From NCBI GenBank assembly GCA_016124895.1, contig WGMU01000006.1, forward strand, positions 1-64,000: DNA of 64,000 bases, read 5' to 3'. Below, one piece after another: positions 1 to 7,364 of the stretch. Source of the DNA: a bacterium. GTDB lineage: Bacteria > Planctomycetota > Planctomycetia > Planctomycetales > Planctomycetaceae. The notes beneath the pieces were generated by a model that saw nothing but the letters and a program-made list of their open reading frames with translations, was not told the DNA's origin and ran no database searches. Every line of letters begins with the position of its first letter. The stretch's first letter is position 1. Position numbers and translations under genes: made by a program.

Positions 1-365
1 ACAACCCCAGCCAGTTCGACATCAGCATGATTCGGCCCTTTGGTTTACGAGAGAAAAACAAACGCCAGAGAAGCGTCCGCCCGACGAAAGCATGAACGCA
101 TCACTGAGTTCCATGCGCCCAATACGCCCGTCCGGCCACTCAATTCGTGCGTCCACAAAGCGGAGCATTCAATCGTTCACACCTGACTTTGTCGACAGAA
201 AACATTCCGGTTTTCCCTGAAACATCAAAATTTCCGAATCGGATGGTTGGGAGTTTGAGAACAGGATCCGATCACTCGCCGATTGGAAGATGGGCTCTGC
301 TCCGAGGAGCAGGGCGTCACGGTGCAGTGCGACGGTGTAGCGAGCTTGTGCCGGTCCGGCGTGGC
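1..365. other. left edge, no confident gene
   Basis: No convincing gene is visible. A plus-strand frame open from the left edge to a TGA at 93-95 could be the last 30 codons of a gene cut by the window: its first 13 or so codons favour C or G at the third position as the real genes here do, and this then fades. A minus-strand ATG at 28 preceded by AAGGG could instead be a gene start leaving the window. An open frame from 147 to 383 has no family features and overlaps the sulfatase 3' end, so I do not call it. The rest holds no repeat or RNA that I can recognise. Confidence 0.35.
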
Positions 366-1835
366 TTAGCGCGTCTGCGATGACAGCACCTGTGGCTGCG
401 AATCCTCGACATGGCCCGGTGGACGCTGGCCGGAACCATGGTGGCCGGAATCTCCAAGTTCTTTCCGCGCGGTGTCGGCGAGTTTCGTCAGCCGGGCGAC
501 GATGTCCGGATGCTCGGACGCGACCTCGTACTGCGAAGCGATGTCTGTGACAACGTTAAACAGAAACGGCTGCGAAGACTTCCCCTTCTGAAAGTGCGGA
601 TGCCTCTGGAAGTCGGACAGTGGGACGAAGAGCTTCCAGTCACCGCTGCGGACCGCCTGAAGCTGATCAGTCTGATAGTAGTAGAAAGCCTTGTGCGGAG
701 TGCGGGCACCGGGCTCACCGAACAGCAGCGGGCGGATGTCGAGCCCGTCAATCGTCTGTTTCGGTAGCGGCGCATCAGCGAGATGAGCGACGGTCGGCAG
801 CAGGTCGATTGTCGACGCCAGTTCGGAACACTCGGTGCCGGCGGGAATCCGGCCCGGCCACCAGCAGATAGCCGGCACTCGAAACGCACCTTCTGCCGTC
901 GTGTAACCGCGTCCGTGCAGCGGCCGATTGCTGCCTCGGGACGGAGACGACAGGTCGCGGGCCAGCGGTGCTCCGTTGTCCGACGTCCAGACGACCAGCG
1001 TTTGCCGATCAAGTTTCAATTCAGCCAGCCGATCGAGAATCTGCCCGGTCGACCAGTCGAGTTCTTCGATCGAATCTCCCCACGGACCGTTTTTGCTGCG
1101 GCCACGAAACTCCGGACTGGCAAACGGAACCGGCGTGCTGCCGGGCATCGCCTGCGGGATGTAGAGGAAGAACGGCTCGTCATGGTGCCGTTCGATAAAG
1201 TCGATCGCCCGTTCGGTATACCTCTTCGTGAGCAGGTCGCGGTCGACGGGTGCTTCGATCACCGTTTCGTTTTCCATCAGCGGCAGTGGCGGCCAGCGGT
1301 TGCCGTCGAGCTTCTCGCCGAGTCGCTGCCCCGTCGGCTGCGTCATGTCGTCGCTGTAGGGGATGCCGAAGAACTCATCGAAACCCTGTCGCGTCGGCAG
1401 AAACTCGGGCTGATCGCCAAGATGCCATTTGCCAATGATTCCCGTTGCGTAGCCTTTCTGCTTGAGCACTTCCGCGATCGTCGTTTCGTCCGGGTTGAGT
1501 CCGTATGGCGAAACCGGTCGCAGCACCTGGCCGTCGCGCGGATTATCGTGCATCCCGATACGCTGCGCGTAACAGCCGGTGATGAGGCTCGCACGCGACG
1601 GCGTACAGACTCCGGCCGTCACACAGAAGTGTGAAAATTTCCTCCCCTCGCGGGCCATCCGGTTGAGATTCGGCGTGCGATGCAGCGTTGAGCCAAACGG
1701 TTCAATATCGCCGTATCCGAGATTATCACAGAAAATGATGATCACGTTTGGCTGGCCGTCGTCCGCCGCAGAGGCCAGGTGGCTAACGGCGAGCAGCAGG
1801 AGCGAGGATAGCACCAGAATTCGCGAAACTGCCAT
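366..1835 (-). CDS. secreted sulfatase (Cys-type, formylglycine-dependent)
   Basis: This is a 489-residue arylsulfatase-family enzyme (alkaline phosphatase fold) that would hydrolyse sulfate esters, probably from polysaccharides, outside the cytoplasm. The start at 1835 is chosen because it begins directly with a Sec signal peptide (residues 1-23, ending ASA); a longer frame to 1934 only adds a non-signal leader. The maturation motif CTPSR places the formylglycine cysteine at residue 77. The N-terminal metal motif reads CDNLGYGD (D37, N38) where many relatives have two aspartates. Later motifs include GKWHLGD and WTSDNGAP, which carry the expected Lys/His and Asp/Asn ligands. Substrate cannot be told from sequence. 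The gene is divergent from the PQQ-propeller gene. The anaerobic or aerobic formylglycine-generating enzyme is not in the window. Confidence 0.93.
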   Translation of the reverse strand: MAVSRILVLSSLLLLAVSHLASAADDGQPNVIIIFCDNLGYGDIEPFGSTLHRTPNLNRMAREGRKFSHFCVTAGVCTPSRASLITGCYAQRIGMHDNPRDGQVLRPVSPYGLNPDETTIAEVLKQKGYATGIIGKWHLGDQPEFLPTRQGFDEFFGIPYSDDMTQPTGQRLGEKLDGNRWPPLPLMENETVIEAPVDRDLLTKRYTERAIDFIERHHDEPFFLYIPQAMPGSTPVPFASPEFRGRSKNGPWGDSIEELDWSTGQILDRLAELKLDRQTLVVWTSDNGAPLARDLSSPSRGSNRPLHGRGYTTAEGAFRVPAICWWPGRIPAGTECSELASTIDLLPTVAHLADAPLPKQTIDGLDIRPLLFGEPGARTPHKAFYYYQTDQLQAVRSGDWKLFVPLSDFQRHPHFQKGKSSQPFLFNVVTDIASQYEVASEHPDIVARLTKLADTARKELGDSGHHGSGQRPPGHVEDSQPQVLSSQTR

Positions 1836-2028
1836 GAAAGGGTTCCTTATCGCAACAGGAGTTGCCGATGCGGCCTTTTGACGCAAAACAGTCACCGCGC
1901 CAGGGATTGCTGCCGAATCAGGATGTCTCGACAAAGCAGTGGGCTATGATGCCGCGTGACTCTGACGGCGCTAAGTCTGACGTCAGCCTCGCGGTTCCAG
2001 TAATTTCGACGACTTCAGGGAGAACCTG

Positions 2029-3672
2029 GTGACAGAACAGGCAACGGCTGCGAACCCGGAGCCCACTCCATTGCCGACGTTTCGCTGGCAGTTGGGCGCC
2101 TTCGTTTTCGGACTGGGCTGCGCGCTCGAAGTGTTCGTCTGGTTTTATTTTGCCCCGGACAGAACCTACCAGGTCTTTTATTCGTTGCCCGTTGTGTCAG
2201 GCACCACGTTTTTCACGCTGCTGTGGTGGCTGTTCGCGAGCGGCCTGCCGTGGTCGACACGCGGCATCGGCGTGCTCGTTCTGGCGGTCATCGTCGGCGG
2301 AATCCGGTCGCAGTATCGCTTCAAAGAGTTTCGTGGCGATATGACGCCCGTCTTCGTCAGCACTTCCGAATTGACAGACGACGAACAGTTGGACGCGTAC
2401 CTGCGGACGATCGAAACGACGTCGCCGCCAGAGCGCGCTTCTGGCGGCATTGTTCAGAGCGGCACGTCTTCCGCAGATGACGCCGCTGACGCAATGCTGT
2501 CGAAGCTCGAAATCACGGCGACAGACTGGCCGCAGTTTCGCGGTCCTCACCGCGATGGCACCATCGATGGAGATCTGTCGAACGTGAACTGGCAGCAGGC
2601 GCCGGTCGAGGTCTGGCGACATCCGGTCGGCAAGGGCTGGTCGTCGTTTGCCATCGTCGGCGGGCTCGCGTTCACGCAGGAGCAGCGGGGCGATAACGAG
2701 TGCATCGTCTGTTACGAAGCTGCGACCGGCAAACAGGTCTGGGAACACGTCGACGCAATCCGGTTTGACGAACCGATGGGCGGACCCGGTCCGCGAGCGA
2801 CGCCGACGATCACCGATTCTCGTTTGTACGCACTCGGAGCCACCGGGCAGCTTAACTGTCTGGACGCGCTGACGGGCCGACAGCTCTGGTCGCGGAACAT
2901 CCTCGCAGACGCAAGGGCGACAAACATCCGCTGGGCGATGGCCGGCTCGCCGCTGATTACCGACGGCAAGGTGATCGTCATTCCGGGAGGCAGCCATGAT
3001 CACGGCGTTGCCGCTTACGATGAGATCTCCGGCGAACCCGTCTGGGCTGCGGGCTCGGCACAGGCATCGTACGCGGCTCCGACATTCGCGGAATTTGACG
3101 GAACCCAGACGGTACTCGCCTTTCACGGAACCGGGCTGTCCGGTCACGACCTCGGCGACGGCCGGCTGCTGTGGACGGTTCCCTGGGAAAACGAACCGAA
3201 AGTCAACGCGGCTGAACCCGTCGTCGTCGATGGCCGGTCCGTCCTGATTGCCACGGGTTATGGCCAGGGTGCCGCGCTGATTCGGCTGCAGCAGAACGGA
3301 GACGACTGGTCCGCCGAAACTGTCTGGACTGAAAAGCGTTTCAAGCTGAAGTTCAATGCGGCCGTGCGCAAAGACTCGTACGCATATGGGCTGAGCGAGG
3401 GGATCCTGATGTGCCTGAATCTGAACGACGGTTCGATCGAATGGAAAAGCGGCCGATATGGCTATGGGCAACTGCTGCTGGCCGGTGACGTTCTGATCGT
3501 TCAGGCGGAAAACGGTGACATCGCGTACGTCGCAGCCCGGCCGGACAATTACGAGGAACTCGGCCGGTTTGGGGCCATCGAAGGCAAGACATGGAATCAT
3601 CCCGCGGTCTGGAACGGCCATCTGTTCCTGCGGAACGGTGAAGAGGCGGCCTGTTTCTCACTGGCGCACTGA
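2029..3672 (+). CDS. membrane-anchored PQQ-type beta-propeller protein
   Basis: This is a 547-residue protein starting at a GTG preceded by a CAGGGAGA ribosome site. Three hydrophobic segments (about residues 22-42, 50-71 and 80-93) anchor it. A linker leads to a beta-propeller that begins near residue 165 with the motif WPQFRGPHRDG, seen at the start of planctomycete PQQ-like outer proteins. Repeats of the form 'ALDALTGRQLW' and 'YEAATGKQVW' are propeller blades. No quinone-dehydrogenase catalytic residues are evident, so it is more likely a binding or scaffold propeller than an alcohol dehydrogenase. Function is unknown. It stands alone between the divergent sulfatase and the downstream beta-oxidation gene, 131 bases away. 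Confidence 0.87.
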   Translation: MTEQATAANPEPTPLPTFRWQLGAFVFGLGCALEVFVWFYFAPDRTYQVFYSLPVVSGTTFFTLLWWLFASGLPWSTRGIGVLVLAVIVGGIRSQYRFKEFRGDMTPVFVSTSELTDDEQLDAYLRTIETTSPPERASGGIVQSGTSSADDAADAMLSKLEITATDWPQFRGPHRDGTIDGDLSNVNWQQAPVEVWRHPVGKGWSSFAIVGGLAFTQEQRGDNECIVCYEAATGKQVWEHVDAIRFDEPMGGPGPRATPTITDSRLYALGATGQLNCLDALTGRQLWSRNILADARATNIRWAMAGSPLITDGKVIVIPGGSHDHGVAAYDEISGEPVWAAGSAQASYAAPTFAEFDGTQTVLAFHGTGLSGHDLGDGRLLWTVPWENEPKVNAAEPVVVDGRSVLIATGYGQGAALIRLQQNGDDWSAETVWTEKRFKLKFNAAVRKDSYAYGLSEGILMCLNLNDGSIEWKSGRYGYGQLLLAGDVLIVQAENGDIAYVAARPDNYEELGRFGAIEGKTWNHPAVWNGHLFLRNGEEAACFSLAH

Positions 3673-3803
3673 AGCCGATCAATGTCTCAACGGCATCTCA
3701 CCGCGCGGCAACGCTTCTTGACAGACTGACGACCCGGACGAACGATACCGTCTGAGGATCGCCCCGAGTCTGCGTCTCGGCCACTGGCCCGGAAGGAGTC
3801 GTC

Positions 3804-5951
3804 ATGAGCAGCGTGTTTCGGTTTGAGGAACTGGATGGCGGCATCGGGCTGTTGACGATCGATACGCCCGAAAAGAAGGTCAACACGCTGGGCCGCGCGG
3901 TGCTCGAAGAACTGTCCGCGATCGTCGACGATCTCGAAGAACGCGACGACCTGCAGGGACTGCTGTTGCAGAGCGGCAAGCCGGGCCAGTTCATCGCCGG
4001 AGCCGACCTCAACGAACTCGGCGCGCTGGCCAGCGCAACGCGCGAGCAGGTGCTGGAAGCCGTCGGCGCCGGACACGCGCTGTTCTCTCGAATCAGCCAC
4101 CTCCCGTTCCCGACGGTGGCTCTCGTCGACGGCGCTTGCATGGGTGGCGGGACCGAACTGATCCTGTCGCTCGACGAACGGATCGTCTCGACCGGCAAGA
4201 CGAAGGTCGCTCTCCCGGAAGTCAACGTCGGGCTGATTCCTGGCTGGGGCGGCACGCAGCGACTGCCGCGGCTGATCGGCATTCACGCGGCGATTGACAT
4301 GATCACATCTGGAGCGGCCCTCTCGCCACGTCAGTGTGTCGAACGCGGACTGGCCTTTGACGCCGTGCCCGCTGAGCAGCTTCTCGACGAAGGCCGCCGC
4401 GTGGTCGGCATCCTGCAGGACGGCGATGCCTGGATGCAGAACCGCCAGCGTCGCTCGCAGCCGCTGGGCCTGTCCGAAGACCAACTCGCCTTCGCTGCCG
4501 CGGTGTCAGAAGGCGCTGTCCGCGGTAAGACGAAGGGCCAGTACCCGGCACCGCTCGCGGCACTCAAAGCGATCACGAAAGGCATCAATCTGCCGCTTGC
4601 CGACGGCTTGAAGGTCGAGCAGGAGATCTCGCTCGAAGTCGTCGGCTCGACGATTTCAGCCAACCTGATCGGCGTCTTTTTTATGAACAACCAGGTGGCG
4701 CGCGATCCTGGTTTCGGCGGGACGGGTGCGACTCCCAAAGACGTCGCCCGCGTTGGCGTACTTGGCACCGGCCAGATGGGTTCCGGAATTGCGACCGCGC
4801 ACTGCCGCCGCGGCGTGCCGGCCACGATGGTCGACGTCGACGAACAGCGCATCGGCTGGGGCATGGCGGCGGCGAAGAAGGTCATCGAATCGCGACTCAA
4901 GATTCATCGCGCAACACATCAGGACATGGCCGACATGCTCAGCCTGCTGAGCACGTCAACGTCGAAGACCGCCTTCGCAGAGTGCGACGTCGTCGTCGAG
5001 GCCATCACCGAAAGCGAAGACCTGAAAACCACGGCCTACCGCGAACTGAACGGAATTCTGAAAGACGGGGCGATCCTGGCGAGCAATACGTCGACGATCT
5101 CGATCACGCGCATGGCCGAAGCGACGCCGTGTCCGGAACGCTTCGTCGGGATGCACTTCTTCTACCCCGTCGATCGCATGCAGCTGGTCGAGGTCATTCG
5201 CGGCGAGAAGACCGACGATGAAACCGTCGAAACAGTCGTCGCACTGGCCAAGCGGATCGGGAAGACGCCGATCGTGATGAAGGACTGTCCGGGCTTTCTG
5301 GTCAACCGCGTGCTGCTGCCGTACATGAACGAGTCACTGCTGCTGCTGTGCGAAGGCGCGTCGATGGACGACATCGATAAGGCATCGACGAAGTTCGGCA
5401 TGCCGATGGGACCGATCGCGCTGCACGATCTGGTCGGCACCGATGTGGCGATGTTCGCCGGTCAGGTCGTCGGCAAGGCGTACGCCGACCGCGCCGACAT
5501 GTGCCCGCTGCTGGAAGACATCGTCAAGGCCGGGCGTCTGGGCAAGAAGGCCGGCAAAGGCTTTCGCCAGTACGTCAGCCCGAAAGGCAAGCCGGCGCCC
5601 GATCCGGACTTTGACGCGTTTCTGGAAAAGCACCGCACCGGTTCGAAACAGTTCACTCAGGAAGAACTGACCGACCGCCTGTTCCTGCCGATGCTGCTGG
5701 AAGCGACTCGCGTGCTGGAAGACGGCATCGTTTCCGAGCCCGCTCACGTCGACCTTGGCCTGTTGCTGGGCATCGGCTTCCCCGCCTTCCGCGGCGGCAT
5801 CCTGCACTGGTCCGACACGGAAGGTGCGGCGTCGATTCTCAAGCGGCTCGAACAGTACGCCGCCCTCGGCAAACGCTTCGAAGCCACCGAGCTGCTGAAG
5901 TCACAGGCCGCGGCCGGCGAGCGTTTTTTTGATTTGAGCAAAGCGGCGTAG
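3804..5951 (+). CDS. bifunctional enoyl-CoA hydratase / 3-hydroxyacyl-CoA dehydrogenase (FadB/FadJ type)
   Basis: This 715-residue enzyme catalyses the hydration and NAD-dependent oxidation steps of fatty-acid beta-oxidation. The crotonase domain (residues 1-190) has the oxyanion motif FIAGADLNELG and the catalytic glutamates E118 (GGGTEL) and E139 (ALPEVNVGLIPG), the same spacing as FadB. The NAD-binding domain follows with VGVLGTGQMGSG (GTGQMG at 321-326), the catalytic histidine H451 in MHFFYPVDRM, and the C-terminal dehydrogenase domain with PGFLVNRVLLPYMNE. Length equals E. coli FadJ/FadB. The start is supported by GGAAGGAG eight bases upstream. The partner thiolase (FadA/FadI) is not next to it: the downstream gene is convergent and unrelated. 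FadB and FadJ cannot be told apart here. Confidence 0.95.
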   Translation: MSSVFRFEELDGGIGLLTIDTPEKKVNTLGRAVLEELSAIVDDLEERDDLQGLLLQSGKPGQFIAGADLNELGALASATREQVLEAVGAGHALFSRISHLPFPTVALVDGACMGGGTELILSLDERIVSTGKTKVALPEVNVGLIPGWGGTQRLPRLIGIHAAIDMITSGAALSPRQCVERGLAFDAVPAEQLLDEGRRVVGILQDGDAWMQNRQRRSQPLGLSEDQLAFAAAVSEGAVRGKTKGQYPAPLAALKAITKGINLPLADGLKVEQEISLEVVGSTISANLIGVFFMNNQVARDPGFGGTGATPKDVARVGVLGTGQMGSGIATAHCRRGVPATMVDVDEQRIGWGMAAAKKVIESRLKIHRATHQDMADMLSLLSTSTSKTAFAECDVVVEAITESEDLKTTAYRELNGILKDGAILASNTSTISITRMAEATPCPERFVGMHFFYPVDRMQLVEVIRGEKTDDETVETVVALAKRIGKTPIVMKDCPGFLVNRVLLPYMNESLLLLCEGASMDDIDKASTKFGMPMGPIALHDLVGTDVAMFAGQVVGKAYADRADMCPLLEDIVKAGRLGKKAGKGFRQYVSPKGKPAPDPDFDAFLEKHRTGSKQFTQEELTDRLFLPMLLEATRVLEDGIVSEPAHVDLGLLLGIGFPAFRGGILHWSDTEGAASILKRLEQYAALGKRFEATELLKSQAAAGERFFDLSKAA

Positions 5952-6008
5952 CCACGGGTGAACCGCAGGGGGTCGACTGATACGGCGCGGCTGTTCGACC
6001 AGCCGGAC

Positions 6009-7364
6009 TTACGCGTCGAGTTCTTTCAGCACGCCGTTGCTGTCACCGAAGCTCTCAACATTCGCGCCGGCGCGGTGCAGCAGGGAGAGGAACAGGTTGT
6101 TGAGGGGCGTTTCCTGTTCGTAGCGGATGTGGCGGCCCGTCTGGATCGTGCCGGAGCCGCGTCCAGCGAGCACGATCGGCAGTTGTTCGTGGCGGTGGCG
6201 GTTGCCGTCGCCCAGGCCGCTGCCGTAGACGATCATCGAATGATCAAGCAGCGAGCCGTCGCCGTCTTTCGTCTCGTTCATCTTCTGCAGGAAGTACGCG
6301 AACTGCTCGACCAGGTAATGATCGATCTTCCGCAGGTCGGCGATCATGTCCTTGTTGTCGCGATGGTGCGACAACTGATGATGCCCCTCTTTGACGCCGA
6401 CCGGTTCATAGCGTCGGTTGCTGCCTTCATTGGCGAGCATGAACGTCGCAATGCGTGTGCTGTCCGTGCGGAACGCCATGACCATCAGGTCGTACATCAG
6501 TCGAATGTGCTGCGTCAGGTCGGAAGGAACGCCTTCGGGGATCTCGAAGTCTGGCTTTTCGAGTTCCGCAGACTTCTGTGTCTGTTCGATCCGCGTTTCG
6601 ATTTCCCGCACGCTGGTGAAGTATTCGTCGAGCTTGCGGCGGTCGGTCTGGCCGAGCGACTTACTGAGCTTGCTCGCGTCGTCCGTAACGAGATCAAGAA
6701 TGCTGCGGCGATACCGGGCACGGCGGGCTCGTTCTTCCGGAGTGCCTTCTGCCGTTCCAAACAGGCGATCGAAGACGAGCTGCGGCACGATCTCTTTCGC
6801 CATCGGCGTGTGCTCGGTCTTCCACGAAATCGCCGACGAGTACGCACAACTGTACCCCGAATCGCAACTCCCCGCCGTGCGACCGCGTTCGATGCCGATC
6901 TCGAGAGACGGCAGCCGGGTTTCCTTGCCGAGATGCTCGGCCGCGACCTGGTCGGCTGAAATCCCGACACGAATGTCCGCACCGGCCGTCTTGACCGGAT
7001 GAGCGCCCGTCAGAAACGACGAGGCCGACCGTGCGTGATCGCCGGGCCCATCGCCTTTCGCACGTCCGTTGTCCTGAGCCAGCCCGCTGATCACGTTGAC
7101 CTCGGACTTGAACGGTTCCAGAGGCTTCAGCGTTTCCGACAGCTCGTAATCCGCCCCGTCCTTTTCCGGCGTCCACGACGGCATGATCACTCCGTTTGGT
7201 GTGAACACGTACGCCGTGCGGAGCGGCGCAGTGCCGCTGTTGCTGGCAGCCAGACCGTTCGTCGGCAGCATCGCGTTGAGCAGCGGCAGCCCCATCAGAG
7301 CGCCGGTGCCCTTCAGTACGGAGCGACGGGAAATCTGCGTCTGTCTACGGATGTGAAAAGTCAT
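6009..7364 (-). CDS. Tat-exported DUF1552 protein
   Basis: This 451-residue protein belongs to DUF1552, a family common in Planctomycetes and Verrucomicrobia whose biochemical role is not known. It starts with a twin-arginine signal (SRRSVLKG at residues 12-19, then a hydrophobic stretch to about 40), so it is exported folded. Its body has the family's typical 'TPNGVIMPSWTP' start and 'MIVYGSGLGDGNRH' near the end, a segment reminiscent of sulfatase/alkaline-phosphatase-fold DUF1501 proteins. Its ATG overlaps the stop codon of the upstream DUF1592-class gene (ATGA, 7361-7364), and a GGAGAACGAGA ribosome site lies inside that gene, so the two are translationally coupled and probably work together in the envelope. 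Confidence 0.92.
   Translation of the reverse strand: MTFHIRRQTQISRRSVLKGTGALMGLPLLNAMLPTNGLAASNSGTAPLRTAYVFTPNGVIMPSWTPEKDGADYELSETLKPLEPFKSEVNVISGLAQDNGRAKGDGPGDHARSASSFLTGAHPVKTAGADIRVGISADQVAAEHLGKETRLPSLEIGIERGRTAGSCDSGYSCAYSSAISWKTEHTPMAKEIVPQLVFDRLFGTAEGTPEERARRARYRRSILDLVTDDASKLSKSLGQTDRRKLDEYFTSVREIETRIEQTQKSAELEKPDFEIPEGVPSDLTQHIRLMYDLMVMAFRTDSTRIATFMLANEGSNRRYEPVGVKEGHHQLSHHRDNKDMIADLRKIDHYLVEQFAYFLQKMNETKDGDGSLLDHSMIVYGSGLGDGNRHRHEQLPIVLAGRGSGTIQTGRHIRYEQETPLNNLFLSLLHRAGANVESFGDSNGVLKELDA

Noticed and set aside
147-383. 78-codon frame near the left edge
   Set aside because: No domain, no ribosome site, overlaps the sulfatase 3' end.
2197-3621. 474-codon minus-strand frame opposite the PQQ propeller
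   Set aside because: The plus-strand product shows propeller motifs and membrane segments; the antisense frame is a shadow of high-GC codons.
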